Below are positions 1-5,328 of a stretch of DNA of 5,328 nucleotides, in pieces. The notes beneath the pieces were generated by a model that did no database searches, was not told where the DNA came from, and saw nothing but the letters and a program-made list of their open reading frames with translations. The stretch is from Fibrobacter sp. (GTDB lineage: Bacteria; Fibrobacterota; Fibrobacteria; Fibrobacterales; Fibrobacteraceae): NCBI GenBank assembly GCA_012515825.1, contig JAAYXQ010000029.1, positions 1 through 5,328 on the forward strand, given 5' to 3'. The position numbers and the translations under genes were made by a program. Position 1 is the stretch's first letter, and each line of letters begins with the position of its first letter.

Positions 1-123
1 ACAGAAAGCGGCGTAAGTGGTGGTATTGGAATTTGTTTTGATCTTTTCTCGATTGATTATGCTTATCAATCAAGGCCAGCTTTAGAAGGTAATCATCTTT
101 TAAGTTTGACTGTATTTTTCTAA
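1..123 (+). CDS. C-terminal end of a probable PorV/PorQ-like outer-membrane beta-barrel protein (5' partial)
   Basis: The first frame is open from base 1 to a TAA at 121-123, giving 40 residues of a gene that begins outside the window. The end reads GGIGICFDLFSIDYAYQSRP, a short turn, then LLSLTVFF and stop. This alternating hydrophobic/polar strand closing on a C-terminal phenylalanine is the usual last strand of an outer-membrane barrel, the signal read by the BAM machinery. The pattern 'GIG-F-x-x-F-SIDYAY ... H-x-x-SLT-x-x-F' resembles my recollection of PorV/PorQ (UPF0164-like) proteins, which end in 'SIDYAY ... THRISLTYRF'-type strands. Only the last two strands are visible, so the family name is tentative, while the outer-membrane location is better supported. 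The gene converges on the minus-strand tRNA/cyclase unit, and the nearest hairpin that could end its transcript is at 329-362. Confidence 0.6.
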   Translation, partial: TESGVSGGIGICFDLFSIDYAYQSRPALEGNHLLSLTVFF

Positions 124-328
124 AAAATAACGTATCCTCTTTTTTATCCATTGAGTCTCCTTGCTGGGTTTGGATTATTTGTGGTTTACGGACTTGGTTT
201 TGTAAAAAAAGGGGCGCTTGAAAAGCTTTTGGATGCAAAGACGTTCAAGTATTTTTGCACCTCATTTGTCACATATTCATTCTGATAGCTTACAATACTA
301 TTTATTAAAGTTGTAGAGAAAAAAGCAT
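124..328. other. 205-bp intergenic stretch without a convincing gene
   Basis: Between the stop of the left-edge gene and the tRNA terminator I see no ATG-started ORF of note on either strand. Frame 1 on the plus strand is open from a TTG at 151 to a TGA at 283 (44 codons). Its N-terminal half is hydrophobic (LSLLAGFGLFVVYGLGFVKK), but there is no Shine-Dalgarno sequence and no ATG, so I do not call a gene. The stretch probably includes the 3' untranslated part of the left-edge gene. Confidence 0.5.
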
Positions 329-362
329 AAAAAAAGGCCACCTTAATGGTGACCTTTTTTTT
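329..362 (-). terminator. Rho-independent terminator of the tRNA-Gly/cyclase transcript, possibly bidirectional
   Basis: Read on the minus strand, an A-run (355-362) is followed by GGUCACC (348-354), the loop AUUAA, GGUGGCC (336-342) and seven U (329-335). All seven stem pairs form on the minus transcript, one as a U·G wobble (352/338). On the plus strand the same position is a C/A mismatch, so the hairpin is better suited to the minus-strand RNA. It begins a few bases after the tRNA 3' end. The T-run at 355-362 would also allow some plus-strand termination for the converging left-edge gene. Confidence 0.85.
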
Positions 363-367
363 CTCAG

Positions 368-440
368 AGCGGGAAAAGAGATTCGAACCCTCGACCCTAA
401 CCTTGGCAAGGTTATGCTCTACCAGCTGAGCTATTCCCGC
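368..440 (-). tRNA. tRNA-Gly, anticodon GCC
   Basis: The minus strand gives a full cloverleaf. The acceptor stem GCGGGAA (440-434) pairs perfectly with TTCCCGC (375-369). The D arm is GCTC/GAGC around AGCTGGTA. The anticodon stem TAACC/GGTTA holds the loop TTGCCAA with anticodon GCC. The five-base variable region is followed by a T arm with the standard TTCGAAT loop, its stem GAGGG/CTCTT containing two G·U pairs. The discriminator base is U (368), as is usual for bacterial tRNA-Gly. CCA is not encoded (the next bases are CTG), so the CCA end must be added by nucleotidyltransferase. The product reads glycine GGC/GGU codons. It has its own promoter-like sequence at 458-486 and a terminator at 329-362. 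It lies just downstream of, and in the same direction as, the cyclase gene. Confidence 0.97.
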
Positions 441-457
441 GTAATTAAGTGTGAACA

Positions 458-486
458 AAGTTAATTTAATGGATTTTCTTTGTCAA
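458..486 (-). promoter_or_regulatory. Probable sigma70-type promoter of tRNA-Gly, inside the cyclase 3' end
   Basis: On the minus strand a perfect TTGACA (486-481) is followed by exactly 17 bases and then TAACTT (463-458), a 3/6 match to TATAAT. The predicted start near 451 leaves a leader of about 10 nt before the mature tRNA 5' end at 440. The -35 lies in the last codons of the cyclase gene, and the -10 contains its TAA stop (463-461). The consensus -35 and ideal spacing are seen directly; promoter activity is inferred. Confidence 0.6.
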
Positions 487-1546
487 GGGAAAAATGCAAA
501 CTATATACAGAAATTGTCTTTTTTTTGCCTTTCAGTTCAAAAAAACCTTGTTTTTGGGGGTAAAACATTTTGATTAAAGGCATTTTACTAATGAAATCCT
601 CAGAAGCGACAAATTCTTGCCCTATTTTTGCACAAAGAGTTTCTAATCTGGAGGTCGTATTTAGCACATCTCCATGGTAGGCTATTTCGCTTCCAAAATT
701 ACCAACCTCAGAAACAATCACCTTACCACAATGCACTGCTGCCTTAAATGCAGGCGCAACTCCATATTTTTTAAGAAATGTTTTTTGAGTCCTTTCTAAA
801 CATATTTGAAGGTCATAAAAACAAAGCATTGGTCTAGGACTTTTTAAGCAAGATTTTAATGGCCAAGTTAAATAAGCTCCATCACCAGCAATTTGGTAAA
901 TTTCACCTCTATTTTCTTCGCAGCAGTTAGAAACAAATCGATAGTAATCTCTTAAAAAATTACTGTATTTAAAGTGCCCTAATTCTTCAGCTAATGTAGT
1001 CGAGTTTCGTAAGTCAATCAGCATGAAAATTCGCTCTTCTTCAGTGGGCTCTTGGTATTTTCCAAGAATGGTATTTATAAATACACGAGTCCCAAATTTT
1101 TTATGAACAGAACGAACAAACGTGATTAAGTATCCCATTAAAAAGGAATAAATCATAAATAGATGAACAGATGGATTTTTAAGTATTATACGGAGAAGCA
1201 TAATACTTTCTTCGCTAATCATTTCACCTGTATTATATACGCTCCAGACAAAGACACAAATAGAAATATTACATAAAATAGCTACGATAAAAAAGGAGGT
1301 TCGTATAAGAAGGGCTACCCAAATAGTTCGGTGATCTCGGTCATCTTCAAGAACAACAACGTCATAGATTCCATGAGATAGCCCAATGAGTAGAGCAAAT
1401 TGAAAAATAAATAAAAAAGAAAAAGTGTCGTTTTTTTCTATATTGAGGTATAAATTAAAGAGTGCAAACAACAGGCAGAAAATGATCCAACTGAAAAGGT
1501 AAAAACAAATGGCCTTAAATTTTCTTGCCGTTAAACGAGTCATCAT
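461..1546 (-). CDS. Membrane-anchored class III adenylate/guanylate cyclase
   Basis: This 361-residue protein should make a cyclic nucleotide (cAMP or cGMP) at the inner membrane. Hydrophobic segments at about residues 12-33, 43-65, 76-103 and 127-145 suggest four membrane helices. A cytoplasmic class III cyclase domain follows (about 170-350). The two metal-binding aspartates appear as D178 in FMLIDLRNST and D222 in QIAGDGAYLTW. The transition-state Asn and Arg are N296 and R300 in HGDVLNTTSRLE. The domain ends with the typical ELKGKKKTISVYSL strand. At the usual substrate-selecting positions it has Q218 instead of Lys and A289 instead of Asp/Thr. I recall similar 'YQ-x-x-GD' and 'YHGDVLNTT' forms in a subgroup common in Bacteroidota and spirochaetes, so the substrate is uncertain. 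Two ATGs are adjacent (1546 and 1543); neither has a Shine-Dalgarno sequence. The start lies 4 bp after the preceding gene's stop, so translational coupling is likely. Confidence 0.92.
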   Translation of the reverse strand: MMTRLTARKFKAICFYLFSWIIFCLLFALFNLYLNIEKNDTFSFLFIFQFALLIGLSHGIYDVVVLEDDRDHRTIWVALLIRTSFFIVAILCNISICVFVWSVYNTGEMISEESIMLLRIILKNPSVHLFMIYSFLMGYLITFVRSVHKKFGTRVFINTILGKYQEPTEEERIFMLIDLRNSTTLAEELGHFKYSNFLRDYYRFVSNCCEENRGEIYQIAGDGAYLTWPLKSCLKSPRPMLCFYDLQICLERTQKTFLKKYGVAPAFKAAVHCGKVIVSEVGNFGSEIAYHGDVLNTTSRLETLCAKIGQEFVASEDFISKMPLIKMFYPQKQGFFELKGKKKTISVYSLHFSLDKENPLN

Positions 1547-1550
1547 AGCG

Positions 1551-1745
1551 TTAATGTAAAAATAAAGGAAGAGACCAAATCATAATAACGATGAAAATAT
1601 CTTTATAAGACTCTCCCAACAGTAAAGTGGAGCCAAAAAACAAAGCTAAAAAGGATAAAAATAAAAACAGAACCAGTGAAAGCCGTCCAGATAAAATTTT
1701 TTTTATTTCAGCATAGTTCATTTTTTTCACAAAATCAATATACAT
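1551..1745 (-). CDS. Small two-helix membrane protein upstream of the cyclase
   Basis: I do not recognise this protein. From the ATG at 1745 it has 64 residues: a short charged N-terminus (MYIDFVKKMNYAEIKKILSG), one strong hydrophobic segment (LSLVLFLFLSFLALFFG, about residues 22-42), a short GESYKD loop, and a second hydrophobic stretch (IFIVIMIWSLPLFLH) running to the stop. This predicts two inner-membrane helices with almost no soluble part. Alternative starts are two TTGs at 1751 and 1748, GTG 1730 and ATG 1721; none has a Shine-Dalgarno sequence, and ATG 1745 fits the TATAAT at 1796-1801. The gene ends 4 bp before the cyclase ATG, so the two are almost certainly co-transcribed. A role as partner, regulator or stability factor for the membrane-bound cyclase is inferred from context only. 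A remnant of a longer gene cannot be excluded. Confidence 0.6.
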   Translation of the reverse strand: MYIDFVKKMNYAEIKKILSGRLSLVLFLFLSFLALFFGSTLLLGESYKDIFIVIMIWSLPLFLH

Positions 1746-1746
1746 C

Positions 1747-1774
1747 AACAAATTTAAAAGAGTTCTTATTTGTT
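1747..1774. repeat. 7-bp inverted repeat in the divergent intergenic region
   Basis: AACAAAT (1747-1753) and ATTTGTT (1768-1774) are exact inverted copies separated by 14 bp. They lie in the transcribed leader region between the minus-strand -10 and the small gene's ATG at 1745 (1747 is just upstream of it). This could be an operator half-site pair or a leader hairpin. It could also be chance in such AT-rich sequence. Confidence 0.25.
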
Positions 1775-1795
1775 AAATATTGAGTTATTTTTTTT

Positions 1796-1824
1796 ATTAT
1801 AAATATGTTAAGCCTTTATATTCA
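1796..1824 (-). promoter_or_regulatory. Probable promoter for the small-protein/cyclase unit
   Basis: The minus strand carries a perfect TATAAT -10 (1801-1796). The -35 at 17-bp spacing is TGAATA (1824-1819), only 3/6 to consensus. Transcription would start near 1789, leaving about 44 nt before the ATG at 1745. The -10 lies directly before the hemW start codon at 1805 and the -35 lies inside hemW, so minus-strand initiation complexes would cover the start of hemW. Confidence 0.5.
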
Positions 1825-2953
1825 TACGCCATTTTGCGCAAAAGTTTGTCATTATTGTGATTTTTCAGTTCTTTCTGCTCCTGAGAGACTCTTTGAAGAA
1901 TACTTGATCTTACTAGAAAAAGAAATTGAAATCATGTTGAGGCGTTATCCAGAATTTATTGATAACACGAAAACAATCTATTGGGGTGGAGGAACTCCTT
2001 CTATTTTGAAGATTGAACAACAAAATAAAGTGTTTCAAGCTCTAGAACAACAAGGGATTTCATTATTTTCATTGCTTGAATTTTCTATGGAATTTAATCC
2101 TGAGTCATGCTTTCAAGATCGAGTAGAAAATGCCATGCATCATGGAGTAAATCGTTTTAGTTTAGGGCTTCAAACGTTTCAAGAAAATCTGTTATTAAGA
2201 ATTGGCAGATCTCATGATGTTCAAACGGCAAAGACCGCTTTAGAAAAACTAATTTCTCTAAAATCAGAGGGTATTAGTGTGAGTGGTGATTTGATGTTCA
2301 ATTTGCCAGGACAAACCACTGAAGACTTCCTCTCAGATGTTCGTTTTTTAGCGGATCAAGATGTGGATCATATTAGTTTTTATGGCTTAAATGTGGCTCC
2401 ATTAACAGTGCTTGGAAAAAGAATCGAACGAGGTAGTGAAAAAATTGATGACATTGTTTATGAACCAATGTACTTAGGGGGAGTAGAGATTCTTACTAAT
2501 GCAAATTTTGAACGTTATGAAGTATCTAATTTTGCAAAGCCAAATAAACAAAGTCTCCATAATCAGAATTATTGGAGAGGGGGCTCTTATTTGGGCTTTG
2601 GTCCTGGAGCCCATAGTTTTGTAGGTTCAAAACGTTTTAATGCACCAGAAAAATATGCCCCATGGCGTCAATGGGTTTTAGAGGGGTGCCCTGAGTCTAA
2701 ATTGAATGTGGATTTAATAGGTAAAGAAGAACGACTGACTGAAAAAATTTGGCTTTCATTAAGAACTTCTGATGGGCTTGATTTGAAGGCTTTAGAAGAG
2801 GAGTCTGTTAGAATTCCAGAAGAAGTGATTCAACGTTGGGAAAGCAAAGAAATGCTTGCTTGTGTTGACGATCACTTACATTTGCAGGGGCGAGGATGGA
2901 TATTTATGGATTCTATCATTGAAGATTTTTTAATTCACAATATTCCAAGTTAG
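1805..2953 (+). CDS. hemW: Radical SAM heme chaperone HemW
   Basis: This complete 382-residue protein is a member of the HemW family, formerly annotated as an oxygen-independent coproporphyrinogen III oxidase-like protein. HemW carries heme to target proteins and needs a [4Fe-4S] cluster and SAM. The N-terminus MLSLYIHTPFCAKVCHYCDF holds the cluster motif C11-x3-C15-x2-C18. It is followed by F20 and lacks the extra cysteine of true HemN (CxxxCxxCxC). Other family marks are GGGTPS (61-66), RFSLGLQTFQENLLLRIGRSH (117-137), DLMFNLPGQ (162-170), YEVSNFA (238-244) and HNQNYW (252-257), the HNxxYW motif linked to heme binding in HemW. The C-terminal domain has the usual LRTSDGLDL and RGWIFMDSI elements. 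The length is normal. The start is fixed by the conserved LYIH-x-PFC beginning only a few residues in, although no Shine-Dalgarno sequence precedes ATG 1805. It is transcribed divergently from the cyclase unit; no clear plus-strand promoter was found. Confidence 0.96.
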   Translation: MLSLYIHTPFCAKVCHYCDFSVLSAPERLFEEYLILLEKEIEIMLRRYPEFIDNTKTIYWGGGTPSILKIEQQNKVFQALEQQGISLFSLLEFSMEFNPESCFQDRVENAMHHGVNRFSLGLQTFQENLLLRIGRSHDVQTAKTALEKLISLKSEGISVSGDLMFNLPGQTTEDFLSDVRFLADQDVDHISFYGLNVAPLTVLGKRIERGSEKIDDIVYEPMYLGGVEILTNANFERYEVSNFAKPNKQSLHNQNYWRGGSYLGFGPGAHSFVGSKRFNAPEKYAPWRQWVLEGCPESKLNVDLIGKEERLTEKIWLSLRTSDGLDLKALEEESVRIPEEVIQRWESKEMLACVDDHLHLQGRGWIFMDSIIEDFLIHNIPS

Positions 2954-3148
2954 ACCAAGAGAACAGAATTAGTCTGATTTTTCATCAAAAAACGAATTAA
3001 AAAATAAATTGTTTAAAAAAATTGTGTATTTTTCTGAAGGAACAAAATGGTGTGAATGCGATCATACCAGTTAATTTGGTTTAGAATTTATTTTAATCGT
3101 TGCGGTTTTATGTTTTTTTTGTGTCAGTATTTTGTCAAGGTAGTAAAG
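2954..3148 (+). other. 195-bp AT-rich gap between hemW and the large surface-protein gene
   Basis: No RNA gene or strong terminator is visible. The only hairpin after the hemW stop is a weak 4-bp CAGA/TCTG stem around 2964-2976 followed by a short T-run. A TAGAAT hexamer at 3082-3087 matches a -10 at 5 of 6 positions, but there is no good -35 at 16-18 bp spacing; a start near 3094 would give a leader of about 55 nt before ATG 3149. GAAGGA at 3036-3041 precedes a two-codon ORF, ATG GTG TGA (3047-3055), which abuts an in-frame ATG at 3056. No stop lies between 3056 and 3149, so part of this gap could be an N-terminal extension of the next gene, although the signal-peptide position argues against it. 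Confidence 0.5.
3137..3140 (+). promoter_or_regulatory. Ribosome binding site deciding the start of the large gene
   Basis: AAGG at 3137-3140 lies 8 bases before ATG 3149. This is the only clearly placed Shine-Dalgarno-like sequence directly before a chosen start in the window. It favours 3149 over the in-frame ATGs at 3056 (GAAGGA 14 bases upstream) and 3167. Confidence 0.5.
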
Positions 3149-5328
3149 ATGATTTTTTCATTTAAAATGGCATTACATTTTAAGTTAAGCATATTTGTAT
3201 TATTATGCTTTTCTAGTCTATTTGCTGTTGAAAAAATTGATTGTATTGATCCTGAAGGGGAGTATGATCAGCGTTGTATTTATGTTGCCATTGGTGATGT
3301 TAAGGGAATAAATCTTTTTGTCGTAGAAACAGGAATGTCATTAGTGCGTAAAAATGCTTTACCTAATGAAGATTTTTATGTTTTTCACCCAACGGTAGAA
3401 TCGTCTAATGCATTATTCCCTAAAGATTCTCTTCGTGTTAGCTTGATTAACGAATCGAGTAAGGATTCTCTTTTAACTACAAATAATAATCCTGTGAATT
3501 CAGGTCCAGACAGTATTGTCACTTTAAAAGTCGTGGCTGATTATGCTACCTATAATTCTCCTGTGGGAACGTCTGATGGAAGCGATGCTAACATTGTTCG
3601 TATTTACAATTTTTATGTTCCTGTATTAAAATATTTCGATAAAGATGGCAAAGCGATTTCTGAAGAAACAATTTTAAGTGGAGAAGTCGGTAGTGAAATC
3701 GAAATTGAAGTGCGTGCTGTAATTCCTATAGGTCCAAAGACTCAGCAATTAGACTCTTCTATCAATGATAAAGATTTTTTCATTCACGTTCCCTCTTCTT
3801 CTCCACTTGGCTTCTACAATGATAAAGGGGAGTCTTTGAATCTTAATGATTCTACGGTTCTTATAAAATTATTTAATGGTTCTACTAACATTATTGTAAA
3901 AGCAGATAAAGCAGTGGATGGGGCTGATTTTAAAGTAGAAGGCTACCCAAGAGAAACATCTACAGGGACTAATACGTTCCTAGTTTCAGAGGCGTTCCCA
4001 GGTGGCTTAACTTTTGTGAATAAAGGATTGCCTACCTTAGACAGTGCTTCCATTTTTGATTCTAATGGGGATGGAATTGGAGATAGTATTGTCGCTTGGT
4101 TTTCTGGTGAAACAGATGCTGTGACTATGGTTGCAGGTGGAACAGAATATAGTTGGCCTGATGGAGAGTCCTTTGTCACTTTCGGCGGAGATTATCTTTA
4201 CAATGAATCGAAAGGCATTTTGCAATTAATAGATGTAGAGACAACTTATCCAAAAGATTCAGGCGAAGGCATTTTAAGAGTAAGTGTCGAAGCCAAAGCT
4301 GGTGAAGCTAAAGCCATTCTTGAAGCTGATATTCAAGATCGTATAGGGGCAGCGATTAGAACGGCTTCTTTAATCAAAGGTTCAGAAGAGGTAGACGATA
4401 CGTTAGTGGTTCGTTTTAACAAAGACATTGATCCAGAATTCGAAGAAGGCGATGCTTTCTATGTGAATGGTGACCTAGTTTTTGTTCAAGCGATTAAGAA
4501 AGAAGGCGATTTATGGCGTTTTGCTGTAGAGAAAGGAAGTGTTGCTAAAGGAGATTCCATTTCCATTTCTATTTCTGGTGGAATCGTGGCTGCAGATGGT
4601 AATAAAACAAAGAATAATCAAAAAGTCATTGTGACAGATGCTGGCCGTACATACATCAGTAATGAAAAAAATGGTTTCTATGATCGAAATGATGATGGGC
4701 AAATGGACAGCATGTCTGTTGGTTTTGAAAGCCCTATAACAAGAGAACAATTAGATTCAATGGATTTCCGCTTTTACTGGTTAGACTCCACAGGAAGTGT
4801 GGTCGAGATAAAGCCAGATCCAAAGGACCTTTCTCTTTCTTCAGATGGTCTAGTGGTAGGCTATGCGATTGATCCTGAGGATTATGGAATCATGAAAAAC
4901 TTGACTTCTATTGATTCATCCTATTCTGCGAAGGGAGAAGAATATGGTTATGCGGCTAGAATTTCAAAGATCACGGTAGATGGAAAAGATCATACAGAAT
5001 ATGATTACTTTGATATGAATGATCGAATGGCTCCAGTTATCAAAACAACGTTCTTAAATCCAGAATCAAAAAGAACGGTTTTCCCAGATGAGTTAGTGAT
5101 TGAATTTTCTGAAGCAATTGACTATGAAAAAATAAAATCGATTGATGGTTTTATTTCTTTTGGCATCGATGGTGATTGGGGTGTCACAGATTTAACAAAT
5201 GCTCATTGGAGCGAAGATGGAAAAACGCTCTCTTTATATATTTCTCAGGGATCAAAATTATTTGATCGAGCAAATCCTGGGGATTCACTCCGTCTTGAAA
5301 AAGTAAAAGATGGTATTTTGGATCTTGC
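3149..5328 (+). CDS. Large exported repeat protein with Ca2+-loop-like motifs and Ig-like segments (3' partial)
   Basis: The frame is open for 726 codons and runs off the right edge. Residues 1-26 form a signal peptide (a positively charged start, hydrophobic SIFVLLCFSSLFA, probable cleavage before VEK), so the protein is exported. C32 and C43 could form a disulfide. Residues 27-290 are a beta-rich region. From about 298 a unit of roughly 210-230 residues occurs twice. Each copy has a loop DSNGDGIGDS (304-313) or DRNDDGQMDS (512-521), then D-x-x-DR-x-x-x-x-I-x-T (394-405; 622-633), then D-x-LV-x-x-F-x-x-x-ID (417-428; 647-658). The DxNxDGxxD loops resemble the calcium-binding loops of dockerins and thrombospondin type 3 repeats. 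The D-LV-IEFSEAID segment resembles bacterial Ig-like domains of surface proteins. I recall similar proteins in Fibrobacter, of unknown function. Surface or secreted location is inferred; no enzymatic motif is visible and the C-terminus, where a sorting signal would lie, is missing. Confidence 0.88.
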   Translation, partial: MIFSFKMALHFKLSIFVLLCFSSLFAVEKIDCIDPEGEYDQRCIYVAIGDVKGINLFVVETGMSLVRKNALPNEDFYVFHPTVESSNALFPKDSLRVSLINESSKDSLLTTNNNPVNSGPDSIVTLKVVADYATYNSPVGTSDGSDANIVRIYNFYVPVLKYFDKDGKAISEETILSGEVGSEIEIEVRAVIPIGPKTQQLDSSINDKDFFIHVPSSSPLGFYNDKGESLNLNDSTVLIKLFNGSTNIIVKADKAVDGADFKVEGYPRETSTGTNTFLVSEAFPGGLTFVNKGLPTLDSASIFDSNGDGIGDSIVAWFSGETDAVTMVAGGTEYSWPDGESFVTFGGDYLYNESKGILQLIDVETTYPKDSGEGILRVSVEAKAGEAKAILEADIQDRIGAAIRTASLIKGSEEVDDTLVVRFNKDIDPEFEEGDAFYVNGDLVFVQAIKKEGDLWRFAVEKGSVAKGDSISISISGGIVAADGNKTKNNQKVIVTDAGRTYISNEKNGFYDRNDDGQMDSMSVGFESPITREQLDSMDFRFYWLDSTGSVVEIKPDPKDLSLSSDGLVVGYAIDPEDYGIMKNLTSIDSSYSAKGEEYGYAARISKITVDGKDHTEYDYFDMNDRMAPVIKTTFLNPESKRTVFPDELVIEFSEAIDYEKIKSIDGFISFGIDGDWGVTDLTNAHWSEDGKTLSLYISQGSKLFDRANPGDSLRLEKVKDGILDL
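4040..4648 (+). repeat. Internal protein repeat, copy 1 (about residues 298-500)
   Basis: This copy begins LDSASIFDSNGDGIGDSIVA and includes DIQDRIGAAIRT and DDTLVVRFNKDID. The loop acidic positions are D304, N306, D308 and D312. It matches copy 2 in order and spacing of motifs, but the DNA has diverged, so it is a protein-level repeat and not a recent duplication. Confidence 0.65.
4661..5326 (+). repeat. Internal protein repeat, copy 2 (from about residue 505, running to the window edge)
   Basis: This copy begins EKNGFYDRNDDGQMDSMSVG and includes DMNDRMAPVIKT and PDELVIEFSEAID. The loop acidic positions are D512, N514, D516 and D520. Loop-to-loop distance is 208 residues, and the DR motifs are 228 residues apart, so copy 2 is about 20 residues longer between the two motifs. 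It ends in a PGDSLRLEKVKDGILDL segment that may continue past the edge. Confidence 0.65.

Noticed and set aside
151..285. 44-codon plus-strand frame from TTG with a hydrophobic first half
   Set aside because: There is no ATG, no Shine-Dalgarno sequence and no recognised family, and it shares the frame of the upstream gene; chance openness or 3' untranslated sequence explains it as well.
186..458. 90-residue minus-strand ORF beginning MFTLNYAGIAQLVEHNLAKV
   Set aside because: Its N-terminal part is the translated tRNA-Gly gene (the IAQLVEH...VRVEGSNL pattern is the usual false translation of a tRNA), and it continues through the terminator.
1805..2953. Annotation as HemN coproporphyrinogen III oxidase
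   Set aside because: The cluster motif is CxxxCxxCDF without the extra cysteine of HemN, and the HNxxYW motif marks HemW.
2954..3050. Terminator after hemW
   Set aside because: Only a 4-bp CAGA/TCTG stem with an AT-rich tail is visible; too weak to call.
3167..3226. Possible lipoprotein signal (Cys20 in the hydrophobic segment of the large protein)
   Set aside because: The residues before the cysteine are V-L-L, not a lipobox ending in Gly/Ala/Ser, while a normal cleavage site exists at FA-VEK.
3943..4179. 78-residue minus-strand ORF
   Set aside because: It lies wholly antisense to the large repeat-protein gene, is low-complexity (Ser/Pro/Thr-rich), and has no family resemblance.
4037..4225. 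62-residue minus-strand ORF
   Set aside because: It is antisense to the repeat-protein gene and overlaps the previous antisense frame; a shadow.
4511..4750. 79-residue minus-strand ORF
   Set aside because: It is antisense to the repeat-protein gene; its His/Ile/Thr-rich composition follows from reverse reading of coding sequence.

Overview
The window is AT-rich (roughly one third G+C by eye) and densely coding. It looks like a Gram-negative, outer-membrane-bearing bacterium. The best clues are the C-terminal strand of an outer-membrane beta-barrel at the left edge and a very large secreted repeat protein at the right edge. The repeat protein has DxNxDGxxD loops and a 'DRMAPVI ... D-LV-x-x-FSEAID' pattern that, from memory, resembles the big surface proteins of Fibrobacter-type bacteria. 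The phylum call (Fibrobacterota or a relative) is inference and was not tested by any search.

Left part (1-440): the last 40 codons of a plus-strand gene, probably a PorV/PorQ-like outer-membrane protein, are followed by about 200 bp without a convincing gene. A hairpin terminator at 329-362 follows, then a complete minus-strand tRNA-Gly(GCC) at 368-440.

Middle (441-1804): the minus strand carries a compact two-gene unit. A very small two-helix membrane protein is followed, after a 4-bp gap, by a four-helix membrane-anchored class III nucleotide cyclase. The cyclase stop codon coincides with the -10 region of the tRNA promoter, whose TTGACA -35 lies inside the cyclase coding sequence. The tRNA can therefore be made from its own promoter or by readthrough. 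A short divergent region (about 1746-1804) separates this unit from hemW on the plus strand and holds a TATAAT for the minus-strand unit.

Right part (1805-5328): a complete hemW (radical-SAM heme chaperone) is followed by a 195-bp AT-rich gap. After that comes the start of a large exported protein with a signal peptide. Its 726 residues present in the window contain at least two copies of a unit of about 210-230 residues, and it continues past the right edge.

Functionally the genes are mostly independent: second-messenger signalling (cyclase and small membrane partner), heme trafficking (HemW), translation (tRNA-Gly) and cell-surface proteins at both ends. No mobile element, CRISPR array or phage gene is visible, and I do not see a clear new multi-gene system. 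The points most worth a second look are the cyclase with its tiny coupled membrane protein, the tRNA promoter embedded in the cyclase gene, and the repeat architecture of the surface protein.
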